Origin: Microvelia longipes
Taxonomy: Eukaryota > Arthropoda > Insecta > Hemiptera > Veliidae
DNA length: 64,000 nucleotides
NCBI GenBank assembly: GCA_018340805.1
Contig: JACMZG010001908.1
Location: forward strand, 15,169,920 to 15,233,919
Direction: 5' to 3'
This document shows, piece by piece, positions 23,299-34,662 of this stretch (its first letter is position 1; each line of letters starts with the position of its first letter). The notes under the pieces are model-generated. The model was given only the letters and a program-made list of their open reading frames with translations, had not been told where the DNA came from and made no database searches. The position numbers and the translations under genes were made by a program.

Positions 23299-24406
23299 TG
23301 GCGACCACGCAGGTTCTAATAAACAGACTTCTACCGGATTATATGATGGAAAGAATGGATTTAGAAACATTTATTTTGGATTGCCGGAGATTTTTTGACA
23401 TCGCAAATATCGAGGAAAATTCAAGAGGATTAATCATCAAAACAATGATCAACAGAGAATTAATTCCAATTTATGAAGCAGTTGAAAATTAGTATAACGG
23501 GATATGAAGAAAGATTAAGAAAAGCTTTCAGAAACCAAGTTCACTTATAAATGATATTAAAGAAATCATGGAATACCGAAAAGGATCGACAACTGCGGAT
23601 AAGTTTTTTGAAGAATTAATCGAATGACAGAAAAATTATTGCGACACAAATGGGACAAAAATGAACTGACAAAGTATTTTTTAATTCATTGCGTTGATGA
23701 CAAAGAAATTCAGAAAGAAATAAAAATGAGAGAAACAACAGATGTGACAGAAATTGAAAAGATTATTAAGAAGATGGACAATATTATGATGGAAGAAGAA
23801 GTTGCTCCAATAAAGCGCCTTACATTCGCAGAGGTGGCCAGAGGTGAGAGAAAATTTAGAGAGTACCAAAACAAAAATATGAGACCAACTAATGTGGGGA
23901 TCATGAAATTCCGCGAATTAAGAAATCAATGTGTTGGACATGCGGTTATGAAGGTCATGTTTCACGACAATGCAGAATGATGCCAAATGTAAAATGCTAC
24001 GCTTGCAATGAAGAGGGGCATATTCGAAGAAATTGTCTGAAAATCAAATGCAGTTATTGTCATCGATCAGGTCATGTGGAGAAGCAGTGTTATTTTAAAA
24101 ATGGATTTCAAAGACATCAATTCAGAAATCGATATGATACAAGAATCCAAAGAGAAATGAATTCAAATAATAATCAATTTAATTCATATGATAACAGAGA
24201 AAATAGAAACAGAAATGAAGAATATGACAAGTATCAGCGAAACCAATTTTTTAGAGAATACAAGAATTCGGTGGACAACAATAAACAAAAACCGAGTGGC
24301 AGCTGTAGATGATGATTTCTCGGAGCACCAAGAAGATACATTTAGATCAAGTTACCCAAAAGACGAGGCTCTACCATGCGAAGAGATGATCGGAGCCATG
24401 CAATAA
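23298..24406 (+). CDS. gag: Gag polyprotein (frameshifted)
   Basis: The structural protein that packages the element RNA. The ATG at 23298 uses the last base of the LTR and the first two of the primer binding site. Open segments lie at 23298-23492, 23624-23980, 23929-24312 and to the TAA at 24406, in three frames. The C-terminal half has three CX2CX4HX4C zinc knuckles (beginning CWTC, CYAC and CSYC, 23930-24120), then an Asn/Arg-rich tail and an acidic end. The N-terminal half is helical and charged, consistent with a capsid domain but not recognisable by motif. At least three frame changes are needed to read it through. An alternative start downstream is possible but none is better placed. 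Confidence 0.85.
23299..23316 (+). other. Primer binding site, tRNA-Arg type
   Basis: TGGCGACCACG follows the LTR with no spacer. TGG complements the tRNA CCA end. The next bases imply an acceptor strand CGTGGTC plus discriminator G, which resembles tRNA-Arg, the primer used by 412/mdg1-type elements. The assignment to Arg is inference. Confidence 0.7.
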
Positions 24407-24835
24407 AAGGTGGGAATTATGCTGACACAAATTATTTATATTATAATAGATGTAGTAATAATAAGTATTATAGAACTAAATTTGATAAAAATAGTATTAA
24501 TAATAAAAATTAAATAAAATTAATTATTTTAATAATAGAAATTTATTGCGTAAAAATAGTGATTTAAATTATGATAAAAAGTTTAATGATTTTAGTAATA
24601 AAAAGTTTTGATAAAAGTAATGATCTAGATAACAATAGAATGTTTAAAGATAGTGATTTTATGATTAAAAAATTAGTTAATATGAATTATGTTGATAAGC
24701 GAAAGTGTCTGATGAAAAATAGGAATTAAATTTTGATAAAAGAAATAAACCTTGCGAAACTTTTTTGATGGATGAAAGAGAAAATTAATAGACAAAAATG
24801 TTATCGTAGATAAAAATAGAATAATAGTTTCAGAA
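24407..24835 (+). other. Asn/Lys/Asp-rich gag-pol linker
   Basis: Strongly A/T-rich DNA whose open segments read as Asn-, Lys- and Asp-rich low-complexity protein, broken by stops in every frame. It bridges the gag stop and the protease. The segment just after the gag stop is open in the -1 frame relative to gag, so frameshift expression is possible but cannot be decided here. Confidence 0.55.
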
Positions 24836-25400
24836 TTAGAAGAAATAGATAAAAATATTGAAGGAAATAGTTATAAGGTTTTTGATGAAAATGATGAGAA
24901 CATAGCAAAATTTGAAAAATGGAATGATTACTTTAAAAGTGGAAAAGATATAAATGAAAATATACCTATAATGACAATAGATGAAATGAAAGAAGAATCT
25001 GAAATTGTGTACTACATTATGCAAGGAAGACCTAGTTTAAAAATAAAATTGAATCAAATTGGGTAGATTGTTTATTGGATACAGGAGCTAGAGTAAATGT
25101 TATAGATGAAAAAATACTTAAAAATATGGTTGATGTAAAAATTGAAATGACAAATGAAAGATTAAGAGCTGCAAATGACAGTATTATTAAGACTTTAGGA
25201 AAGGCAATATTGAAAACTGAAATTAATGGTTGTATCAAATGGGTTGAATTTATTGTAGTAGAAAAATTATCTCCAAGTGTTATTGGTGGAATTGATTTAC
25301 AAAAGAAATTTAATATTAAGCTTCAAATAGAACCGGTTGTCGAAGAAAGAATTAATTATCAAGTATGCGAAATTATTGCCAATTTCGGTAAGGAAGTAAC
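24836..25400 (+). CDS. pol: Pol: aspartic protease domain
   Basis: Retroviral-type protease that would cut Gag-Pol. The catalytic motif LLDTGARVNVID is at about 25067-25105, and the family's second landmark (VIGGIDLQKKF) follows about 70 residues later. The segment upstream of about 25030 is in another frame from the catalytic motif, with the break in an A-rich run. Confidence 0.82.
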
Positions 25401-26430
25401 TGATAAGGAAAGATTTGAAAAGGCCGTGAACACTTTTAAAATAGATAAAAATTCAGGATTATACGATATAATAAGTAAAAACAGAGCAGCATTCATGGTA
25501 GACTCGTGGGATATTGGATGTACAAATTTATTAAAACATACAATAATTACGGAAGGGGGACCAATTTTAATTAAACCTAGACGTCAACCTGTAAATTTGG
25601 AAAATAAAATCAACGATGCTATTCAAAATTTATATGAAAATAAAATTATCAGAAAATGCAATTCACCGTGGAATACACCTCTAGTGTGTGTATGGAAGAA
25701 AGATAAAAAAGATATAAGATTGTGTCTAGATTTTAGACAGCTTAACAAAATAACTGTTAGACAAGCTTTTCCGATGCCTAATGTGGATGAATTATTGGAT
25801 ACTTTACATGGTGCACGTTATTTTAGTTCAATTGACTTAGGAAATGCTTATTATCAGGTGGAATTGGATGAAAAATCACAAGAAAAAACTGCATTTTCAA
25901 CAAAATTAGGACAGTTCTGTTTTACAAGGATGCCATTTGGTATTGCTGCTGCACCAGGAACATTTCAAGAACTTATGAATAAAGTGTTAGTCGGAATAAA
26001 TGGTGTTGAAGCGTTGGTTTATTTAGATGATATCTTAGTTTTTTCGAATTCTTTGGAGGAGCACATGATTCGTTTAATAAAGTGTTGGGTAGAATAAAAG
26101 CAGCAGGTTTGCGAATTAATCCAGAGAAATGTTCGTTATTGAAAAAAGAAGTTAAATTTCTTGGACATATTATTACTAGTGAGGGAATACGCACAGATCA
26201 AAGTAAAATTGAAGCAATAAGAAAATTTGAAAGGCCAAAATGTATTAAGAGTTTGAGAAGTTTCTTAGGATTGTGTAATTATTATCGAAGATTTATAAAT
26301 AAATACGCAGAAAAAGCTAGAATTCTAGAGGCATTATGTGGTAAAGGTAATGAAAAGCTAATTTGGTCTGATCAATGTGATGATTCATTTAATCAATTGA
26401 AAATTGCACTACAAAAAACACCAGTTTTAG
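25401..26430 (+). CDS. pol: Pol: reverse transcriptase domain
   Basis: Copies the element RNA into DNA. Visible motifs in order: NSPWNTPLVCVWKKD, RLCLDFRQLNKIT, SSIDLGNAYYQV (first catalytic Asp), FTRMPFGIAAAPGTFQ, and YLDDILVFS with the catalytic YLDD at about 26020. The thumb region FLGHIITSEG and SLRSFLGLCNYYRRFI follow. A frame change sits at about 26085, just after the catalytic motif. The second motif is slightly unusual, with GNAYYQV where many gypsy elements have KSGYHQI. Confidence 0.92.
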
Positions 26431-26830
26431 CATATCCGGATTTTAATAAAGTTTTCATTTTGGACACGGATGCTAGTTTTGATGCAATTGGAGCAGTTCT
26501 TCACAATTAGATGAAAACGGAAACGAAAGAGTTATCGCATATGGATCTCATGCAATGAGTTCACACGAAAGAGGTTACTGTATTACAAGGAAGGAATTGC
26601 TAGCTATTTATTATTTTACACAACACTTCAATCACTATTTGTATGGCAAACAATTTATTCTTCGAACGGATCATAAGGCTATTACTTTTATGCTCTCTAC
26701 AAAAAAACCTATTACTTCACAATTTCAGACGTGGATAAATTTTTTAAGCAGTTTGGATATTAAGATGGAATATCGAAAGGGAAGTTTACATGCAAACGCT
26801 GATTCATTATCTCGACAAACATGTACAACA
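26431..26830 (+). CDS. pol: Pol: RNase H domain
   Basis: Removes RNA from the RNA-DNA hybrid. The catalytic residues are in FILDTDASFDAIGAVL, in ERGYCITRKELLAI, in LRTDHKAI, and in HANADSLSR at the end. A stop and frame change interrupt it at 26508-26555, between the first and second acidic residues. Confidence 0.9.
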
Positions 26831-28026
26831 TGTTCTCAATGTCAAATGAATCATTCCGAAGCTAAATCAGGAAAGTTAAAAACTCGCATCTTGACTTTGA
26901 TGACTGACAATGTTGGAAAAGAATGGCAGGATGGAGTTCAAGAAATAGAAGTAATAAAAAATCAAATGGCAACAAACTGGAGATAGTTATTTTCAGTTAG
27001 TGGAAGATATTGTAAGAACGAAAGATAATAAAATATGGATACCAGAGATTAAAAGAGCTGAATTTATTAAAAAAACGCATTTTATTTTATGTCATGCTGG
27101 ATGTGAAAAAGTCAAGTCATATATTAAAAATAATTTTGATATGAAGAATTTGGCAAGTTTTGTGAAAGAAATTATTGATGGATGTGAAGCATGCCAAAAA
27201 CAAAAATAATAACAACTAAAACGAAAGAAAAAATAATTCCAGAAACATCTTCTAGACCATTTGAGAATATTTATATTGACATTTGTGGGCCATTACGATC
27301 AACTTGGCATCAAGAGAAATATATATTAGCAATTATAGATCATTTCAGTAGGTATATATCATTAACAGCAATCGCTAAACAAGATGAAAATACTATATCT
27401 GATACTTTGGTTAAGAAATGGATTCTAAAATTTGGTGCACCCCGAAAAATGCATTTAGATTGTGGGAAAAGTTTTGAATCTAAGGTAATAAAAGAATTGG
27501 CTGATAAATATAGTATACAAGTGATTTATTCTAGTCCATATCATCATAGTGCTAATGGATTAATAGAAAGACAATTTAGAACAATTAGAGATCGCATAAA
27601 TACTTCGTTAACAAATAATAAGAACAAGAATTGGGCAGATTTGATTCCGGAAATCGAATTTTCAATAAATGCTTCAACACAGAAAACAATAAAATACAGT
27701 CCAGCAGAAGTGGTTTTCGGTTTTAAGATAAACAGAACAGAATGGCATGAAATGGATAAAATGAAGATAGAAATGTTATTACAGAAGAAATATTGGATGA
27801 AAATAAAAAATCAGTTGTCAATCAATCGAGCATTAGAACATTTGCAGTTGGGGACAAGGTATTAGTAAAGAAAGAGAATCGCAATAAACATGAAGGAAGA
27901 TATGATGGACCGTATTTGGTGACAAAGAGAATACATGAACGAAGTTATGAAATTACAGATGTGAAAGGAAAAAGATTAATAAGAAATGTTGAATGGCTCA
28001 GAAGTTTTAAAGAAGGGGGATATTAG
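26831..28026 (+). CDS. pol: Pol: integrase with GPY/F tail
   Basis: Inserts the DNA copy. An HHCC zinc-binding segment (HFILCH ... CEACQKQK, 27070-27207) is followed by the DDE core. Its acidic residues are in YIDICGP, in HLDCGKSF and in NGLIERQ, with exactly 35 residues between the second and third. The C-terminal GPY/F module has YDGPYLVTKRIHERSYEI (27898-27960). Frame changes occur near 26990, 27195 and 27800. The stop TAG at 28024-28026 lies inside the 3' LTR. No chromodomain is visible after the GPY/F module. Confidence 0.92.
28009..28020 (+). other. Polypurine tract
   Basis: AAAGAAGGGGGA directly precedes the 3' LTR and primes plus-strand synthesis. It also encodes the last residues of Pol, since the integrase frame runs through it. 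Confidence 0.85.
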
Positions 28027-28304
28027 GGATTGTAAATTATCAATTAATTAATTAAATAATTTAAATATTATATGTATTTATATTTATGTACTTATATTTG
28101 TGTCAGGTAATTTTCATGCTTGAACTCTTCGAGATTATGTAAGAATCGGAATCGATTATTATTAAATCATAAATTAACCTATGATATATGAAATCATAGG
28201 TTAAGATTTAATATATATTTATTTCGAAGAATTACGAAGACAGTTCATTCTTTTGATTTGTTATTAAATAAATATTGGAATTTAATTTGTAGTTCTATCT
28301 AACA
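28021..28304 (+). repeat. 3' LTR
   Basis: 284 bp, TATTAGGG...TCTAACA. It differs from the 5' LTR by a few substitutions and one-base indels clustered in the first 70 bp and near the end. It carries the same 12-bp-stem hairpin (28174-28204) and AATAAA signal. Confidence 0.92.
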
Positions 28305-28538
28305 GTTTTCTTTTTTCAGTTTTACCTACACGTAATTTGTTTTTCAAATTACCATCAATTTCACACATGTCTGTCTCGTAATTTTGATTTTATAAATAAT
28401 TTCAAATGATAAACAGTATTTTGATTTTAATACAAGTTGTGTAATTTGATTTTGAGTTATGAATAATAATTTTTCATCAAATACCAACTTTTACATTGTT
28501 GTCATGTTATAGTAAAAAATTGCAATTGAAAAAAAATA

Positions 28539-28610
28539 TTCCCTGACCGGGAGTCGAACCCGGGCCGCCTGGGTGAGAGCCAGGAATCCTAACCGCTAGA
28601 CCATCAGGGA
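28539..28610 (-). tRNA. tRNA-Glu-CTC: tRNA-Glu(CTC) copy 10
   Basis: 72 nt without CCA. Acceptor TCCCTGA pairs with TCAGGGA and the discriminator is A. The anticodon arm is CCTGG-CTCTCAC-CCAGG, giving anticodon CTC. D arm has TAGCGGTTAGGA (A box) and T arm has GGTTCGACTCC (B box). No intron. This sequence is the array consensus; copies 11-41 are identical to it. First copy right of the retrotransposon. Confidence 0.97.
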
Positions 28611-28947
28611 TTGATAATTTTACAAGAATCAATGTATAAATTATTTTCAATTTTAGTTGTTTGTTTAGTAAACATTTTCAAAGACGGATGACAAATGTTT
28701 ACGTAAAATGTTTTCTTTTTTCAGTTTTACCTACACGTAATTTTCGTTTTCAAATTACCATCAATTTCACACATGTCTGTCTCGTAATTTTGATTTTATA
28801 AATAATTTCAAATGATAAACAGTATTTTGATTTTAATACAAGTTGTGTAATTTGATTTTGAGTTATGAATAATAATTTTTCATCAAATACCAACTTTTAC
28901 ATTGTTGTCATGTTGATATAGTAAAAAATTGCAATTGAAAAAAAATA

Positions 28948-29019
28948 TTCCCTGACCGGGAGTCGAACCCGGGCCGCCTGGGTGAGAGCCAGGAATCCTA
29001 ACCGCTAGACCATCAGGGA
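28948..29019 (-). tRNA. tRNA-Glu-CTC: tRNA-Glu(CTC) copy 11
   Basis: Intact, identical to copy 10. Confidence 0.97.
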
Positions 29020-29352
29020 TTGATAATTTTACAAGAATCAATGTATAAATTATTTTCAATTTTAGTTGTTTGTTTAGTAAACATTTTCAAAGACGATGAC
29101 AAATGTTTACGTAAAATGTTTTTCTTTTTCAGTTTTACCTACACGTAATTTTCGTTTTCAAATTACCATCAATTTCACACATGTCTGTCTCGTAATTTTG
29201 ATTTTATAAATAATTTCAAATGATAAACAGTATTTGATTTTAATACAAGTTTGTGTAATTTGATTTTGAGTTGAATAATATTTTTCATCAAATACCAACT
29301 TTTACATTGTTGTCATGTTGATATAGTAAAAAATTGCAATTGAAAAAAAATA

Positions 29353-29424
29353 TTCCCTGACCGGGAGTCGAACCCGGGCCGCCTGGGTGAGAGCCAGGAA
29401 TCCTAACCGCTAGACCATCAGGGA
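29353..29424 (-). tRNA. tRNA-Glu-CTC: tRNA-Glu(CTC) copy 12
   Basis: Intact; spacer to its left has a few small deletions (for example 'gagttgaataatattttt'). Confidence 0.97.
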
Positions 29425-29758
29425 TTGATAATTTTACAAGAATCAATGTATAAATTATTTTCAATTTTAGTTGTTTGTTTAGTAAACATTTTCAAAGACG
29501 GATGACAAATGTTTACGTAAAATGTTTTCTTTTTTCAGTTTTACCTACACGTAATTTTCGTTTTCAAATTACCATCAATTTCACACATGTCTGTCTCGTA
29601 ATTTTGATTTTATAAATAATTTCAAATGATAAACAGTATTTTGATTTTAATACAAGTTGTGTAATTTGATTTTGAGTTATGAATAATAATTTTCATCAAT
29701 ACCAACTTTACATTGTTGTCATGTTGATATAGTAAAAAATTGCAATTGAAAAAAAATA

Positions 29759-29830
29759 TTCCCTGACCGGGAGTCGAACCCGGGCCGCCTGGGTGAGAGC
29801 CAGGAATCCTAACCGCTAGACCATCAGGGA
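29759..29830 (-). tRNA. tRNA-Glu-CTC: tRNA-Glu(CTC) copy 13
   Basis: Intact; an open frame at 29622-29870 across it is fortuitous. Confidence 0.97.
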
Positions 29831-30167
29831 TTGATAATTTTACAAGAATCAATGTATAAATTATTTTCAATTTTAGTTGTTTGTTTAGTAAACATTTTCA
29901 AAGACGGATGACAAATGTTTACGTAAAATGTTTTCTTTTTTCAGTTTTACCTACACGTAATTTTCGTTTTCAAATTACCATCAATTTCACACATGTCTGT
30001 CTCGTAATTTTGATTTTATAAATAATTTCAAATGATAAACAGTATTTTGATTTTAATACAAGTTGTGTAATTTGATTTTGAGTTATGAATAATAATTTTT
30101 CATCAAATACCAACTTTTACATTGTTGTCATGTTGATATAGTAAAAAATTGCAATTGAAAAAAAATA

Positions 30168-30239
30168 TTCCCTGACCGGGAGTCGAACCCGGGCCGCCTG
30201 GGTGAGAGCCAGGAATCCTAACCGCTAGACCATCAGGGA
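30168..30239 (-). tRNA. tRNA-Glu-CTC: tRNA-Glu(CTC) copy 14
   Basis: Intact, 409 bp from copy 13. Confidence 0.97.
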
Positions 30240-30576
30240 TTGATAATTTTACAAGAATCAATGTATAAATTATTTTCAATTTTAGTTGTTTGTTTAGTAA
30301 ACATTTTCAAAGACGGATGACAAATGTTTACGTAAAATGTTTTCTTTTTTCAGTTTTACCTACACGTAATTTTCGTTTTCAAATTACCATCAATTTCACA
30401 CATGTCTGTCTCGTAATTTTGATTTTATAAATAATTTCAAATGATAAACAGTATTTTGATTTTAATACAAGTTGTGTAATTTGATTTTGAGTTATGAATA
30501 ATAATTTTTCATCAAATACCAACTTTTACATTGTTGTCATGTTGATATAGTAAAAAATTGCAATTGAAAAAAAATA

Positions 30577-30648
30577 TTCCCTGACCGGGAGTCGAACCCG
30601 GGCCGCCTGGGTGAGAGCCAGGAATCCTAACCGCTAGACCATCAGGGA
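30577..30648 (-). tRNA. tRNA-Glu-CTC: tRNA-Glu(CTC) copy 15
   Basis: Intact, 409 bp from copy 14. Confidence 0.97.
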
Positions 30649-30986
30649 TTGATAATTTTACAAGAATCAATGTATAAATTATTTTCAATTTTAGTTGTTT
30701 GTTTAGTAAACATTTTCAAAGACGGATGACAAATGTTTACGTAAAATGTTTTCTTTTTTCAGTTTTACCTACACGTAATTTTCGTTTTCAAATTACCATC
30801 AATTTCACACATGTCTGTCTCGTAATTTTGATTTTATAAATAATTTCAAAATGATAAACAGTATTTTGATTTTAATACAAGTTGTGTAATTTGATTTTGA
30901 GTTATGAATAATAATTTTTCATCAAATACCAACTTTTACATTGTTGTCATGTTGATATAGTAAAAAATTGCAATTGAAAAAAAATA

Positions 30987-31058
30987 TTCCCTGACCGGGA
31001 GTCGAACCCGGGCCGCCTGGGTGAGAGCCAGGAATCCTAACCGCTAGACCATCAGGGA
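30987..31058 (-). tRNA. tRNA-Glu-CTC: tRNA-Glu(CTC) copy 16
   Basis: Intact; one extra A in the spacer near 30850. Confidence 0.97.
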
Positions 31059-31395
31059 TTGATAATTTTACAAGAATCAATGTATAAATTATTTTCAATT
31101 TTAGTTGTTTGTTTAGTAAACATTTTCAAAGACGGATGACAAATGTTTACGTAAAATGTTTTCTTTTTTCAGTTTTACCTACACGTAATTTTCGTTTTCA
31201 AATTACCATCAATTTCACACATGTCTGTCTCGTAATTTTGATTTTATAAATAATTTCAAATGATAAACAGTATTTTGATTTTAATACAAGTTGTGTAATT
31301 TGATTTTGAGTTATGAATAATAATTTTTCATCAAATACCAACTTTTACATTGTTGTCATGTTGATATAGTAAAAAATTGCAATTGAAAAAAAATA

Positions 31396-31467
31396 TTCCC
31401 TGACCGGGAGTCGAACCCGGGCCGCCTGGGTGAGAGCCAGGAATCCTAACCGCTAGACCATCAGGGA
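31396..31467 (-). tRNA. tRNA-Glu-CTC: tRNA-Glu(CTC) copy 17
   Basis: Intact. Confidence 0.97.
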
Positions 31468-31803
31468 TTGATAATTTTACAAGAATCAATGTATAAATTA
31501 TTTTCAATTTTAGTTGTTTGTTTAGTAAACATTTTCAAAGACGGATGACAAATGTTTACGTAAAATGTTTTCTTTTTTCAGTTTACCTACACGTAATTTT
31601 CGTTTTCAAATTACCATCAATTTCACACATGTCTGTCTCGTAATTTTGATTTTATAAATAATTTCAAATGATAAACAGTATTTTGATTTTAATACAAGTT
31701 GTGTAATTTGATTTTGAGTTATGAATAATAATTTTTCATCAAATACCAACTTTTACATTGTTGTCATGTTGATATAGTAAAAAATTGCAATTGAAAAAAA
31801 ATA

Positions 31804-31875
31804 TTCCCTGACCGGGAGTCGAACCCGGGCCGCCTGGGTGAGAGCCAGGAATCCTAACCGCTAGACCATCAGGGA
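31804..31875 (-). tRNA. tRNA-Glu-CTC: tRNA-Glu(CTC) copy 18
   Basis: Intact; one T lost from the spacer near 31582. Confidence 0.97.
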
Positions 31876-32211
31876 TTGATAATTTTACAAGAATCAATGT
31901 ATAAATTATTTTCAATTTTAGTTGTTTGTTTAGTAAACATTTTCAAAGACGGATGACAAATGTTTACGTAAAATGTTTTTTTTTTCAGTTTTACCTACAC
32001 GTAATTTTCGTTTTCAAATTACCATCAATTTCACACATGTCTGTCTCGTAATTTTGATTTTATAAATAATTTCAAATGATAAACAGTATTTTGATTTTAA
32101 TACAAGTTGTGTAATTTGATTTTGAGTTATGAATAATAATTTTTCATCAAATACCAACTTTTACATTGTTGTCATGTTGATATAGTAAAAAATTGCAATT
32201 GAAAAAAAATA

Positions 32212-32283
32212 TTCCCTGACCGGGAGTCGAACCCGGGCCGCCTGGGTGAGAGCCAGGAATCCTAACCGCTAGACCATCAGGGA
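32212..32283 (-). tRNA. tRNA-Glu-CTC: tRNA-Glu(CTC) copy 19
   Basis: Intact; the TTTTCTTTTTT run in the spacer near 31977 lacks its C. Confidence 0.97.
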
Positions 32284-32620
32284 TTGATAATTTTACAAGA
32301 ATCAATGTATAAATTATTTTCAATTTTAGTTGTTTGTTTAGTAAACATTTTCAAAGACGGATGACAAATGTTTACGTAAAATGTTTTCTTTTTTCAGTTT
32401 TACCTACACGTAATTTTCGTTTTCAAATTACCATCAATTTCACACATGTCTGTCTCGTAATTTTGATTTTATAAATAATTTCAAATGATAAACAGTATTT
32501 TGATTTTAATACAAGTTGTGTAATTTGATTTTGAGTTATGAATAATAATTTTTCATCAAATACCAACTTTTACATTGTTGTCATGTTGATATAGTAAAAA
32601 ATTGCAATTGAAAAAAAATA

Positions 32621-32692
32621 TTCCCTGACCGGGAGTCGAACCCGGGCCGCCTGGGTGAGAGCCAGGAATCCTAACCGCTAGACCATCAGGGA
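32621..32692 (-). tRNA. tRNA-Glu-CTC: tRNA-Glu(CTC) copy 20
   Basis: Intact. Confidence 0.97.
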
Positions 32693-33027
32693 TTGATAAT
32701 TTTACAAGAATCAATGTATAAATTATTTTCAATTTTAGTTGTTTTTTAGTAAACATTTTCAAAGACGGATGACAAATGTTTACGTAAAATGTTTTCTTTT
32801 TTCAGTTTTACCTACACGTATTTTCGTTTTCAAATTACCATCAATTTCACACATGTCTGTCTCGTAATTTTGATTTTATAAATAATTTCAAATGATAAAC
32901 AGTATTTTGATTTTAATACAAGTTGTGTAATTTGATTTTGAGTTATGAATAATAATTTTTCATCAAATACCAACTTTTACATTGTTGTCATGTTGATATA
33001 GTAAAAAATTGCAATTGAAAAAAAATA

Positions 33028-33099
33028 TTCCCTGACCGGGAGTCGAACCCGGGCCGCCTGGGTGAGAGCCAGGAATCCTAACCGCTAGACCATCAGGGA
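33028..33099 (-). tRNA. tRNA-Glu-CTC: tRNA-Glu(CTC) copy 21
   Basis: Intact; its left spacer has the CACGTATTTTCG variant near 32816 (one A missing). Confidence 0.97.
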
Positions 33100-33435
33100 T
33101 TGATAATTTTACAAGAATCAATGTATAAATATTTTCAATTTTAGTTGTTTGTTTAGTAAACATTTTCAAAGACGGATGACAAATGTTTACGTAAAATGTT
33201 TTCTTTTTTCAGTTTTACCTACACGTAATTTTCGTTTTCAAATTACCATCAATTTCACACATGTCTGTCTCGTAATTTTGATTTTATAAATAATTTCAAA
33301 TGATAAACAGTATTTTGATTTTAATACAAGTTGTGTAATTTGATTTTGAGTTATGAATAATAATTTTTCATCAAATACCAACTTTTACATTGTTGTCATG
33401 TTGATATAGTAAAAAATTGCAATTGAAAAAAAATA

Positions 33436-33507
33436 TTCCCTGACCGGGAGTCGAACCCGGGCCGCCTGGGTGAGAGCCAGGAATCCTAACCGCTAGACCA
33501 TCAGGGA
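33436..33507 (-). tRNA. tRNA-Glu-CTC: tRNA-Glu(CTC) copy 22
   Basis: Intact. Confidence 0.97.
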
Positions 33508-33844
33508 TTGATAATTTTACAAGAATCAATGTATAAATTATTTTCAATTTTAGTTGTTTGTTTAGTAAACATTTTCAAAGACGGATGACAAATGTTTACG
33601 TAAAATGTTTTCTTTTTTCAGTTTTACCTACACGTAATTTTCGTTTTCAAATTACCATCAATTTCACACATGTCTGTCTCGTAATTTTGATTTTATAAAT
33701 AATTTCAAATGATAAACAGTATTTTGATTTTAATACAAGTTGTGTAATTTGATTTTGAGTTATGAATAATAATTTTTCATCAAATACCAACTTTTACATT
33801 GTTGTCATGTTGATATAGTAAAAAATTGCAATTGAAAAAAAATA

Positions 33845-33916
33845 TTCCCTGACCGGGAGTCGAACCCGGGCCGCCTGGGTGAGAGCCAGGAATCCTAACC
33901 GCTAGACCATCAGGGA
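33845..33916 (-). tRNA. tRNA-Glu-CTC: tRNA-Glu(CTC) copy 23
   Basis: Intact. Confidence 0.97.
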
Positions 33917-34253
33917 TTGATAATTTTACAAGAATCAATGTATAAATTATTTTCAATTTTAGTTGTTTGTTTAGTAAACATTTTCAAAGACGGATGACAA
34001 ATGTTTACGTAAAATGTTTTCTTTTTTCAGTTTTACCTACACGTAATTTTCGTTTTCAAATTACCATCAATTTCACACATGTCTGTCTCGTAATTTTGAT
34101 TTTATAAATAATTTCAAATGATAAACAGTATTTTGATTTTAATACAAGTTGTGTAATTTGATTTTGAGTTATGAATAATAATTTTTCATCAAATACCAAC
34201 TTTTACATTGTTGTCATGTTGATATAGTAAAAAATTGCAATTGAAAAAAAATA

Positions 34254-34325
34254 TTCCCTGACCGGGAGTCGAACCCGGGCCGCCTGGGTGAGAGCCAGGA
34301 ATCCTAACCGCTAGACCATCAGGGA
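34254..34325 (-). tRNA. tRNA-Glu-CTC: tRNA-Glu(CTC) copy 24
   Basis: Intact. Confidence 0.97.
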
Positions 34326-34662
34326 TTGATAATTTTACAAGAATCAATGTATAAATTATTTTCAATTTTAGTTGTTTGTTTAGTAAACATTTTCAAAGAC
34401 GGATGACAAATGTTTACGTAAAATGTTTTCTTTTTTCAGTTTTACCTACACGTAATTTTCGTTTTCAAATTACCATCAATTTCACACATGTCTGTCTCGT
34501 AATTTTGATTTTATAAATAATTTCAAATGATAAACAGTATTTTGATTTTAATACAAGTTGTGTAATTTGATTTTGAGTTATGAATAATAATTTTTCATCA
34601 AATACCAACTTTTACATTGTTGTCATGTTGATATAGTAAAAAATTGCAATTGAAAAAAAATA

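Larger units (their letters stand above)
23016..28304 (+). mobile_element. Ty3/gypsy LTR retrotransposon inserted in the tRNA array
   Basis: 5289 bp bounded by 283- and 284-bp LTRs and a perfect 5-bp duplication GTTTT (23011-23015, 28305-28309). Order is LTR, primer binding site, gag, protease, RT, RNase H, integrase, polypurine tract, LTR. Integrase after RNase H defines the Ty3/gypsy type. There is no env frame. The flanks join to give the normal array spacer once one GTTTT is removed, so insertion followed array formation. LTRs differ at about half a dozen positions, so it is young. Several frame changes break gag and pol; given the indel noise nearby, some may be technical. Confidence 0.95.

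Noticed and set aside
23298..28026. Endogenous retrovirus with env
   Set aside because: Integrase ends at the polypurine tract and the 3' LTR, leaving no room for env.
28305..28330. TTTTCTTTTTTCAG in each spacer as a splice acceptor for a hidden Pol II gene
   Set aside because: No exon-like frame follows and no donor partner is evident; the motif is expected by chance in AT-rich DNA and is copied in every unit.
29622..33169. Open frames of about 68-82 codons repeated across tRNA units
   Set aside because: They run antisense or through the tRNA and its spacer in the repeated unit, have no coding character, and are broken by trivial indels in other units.
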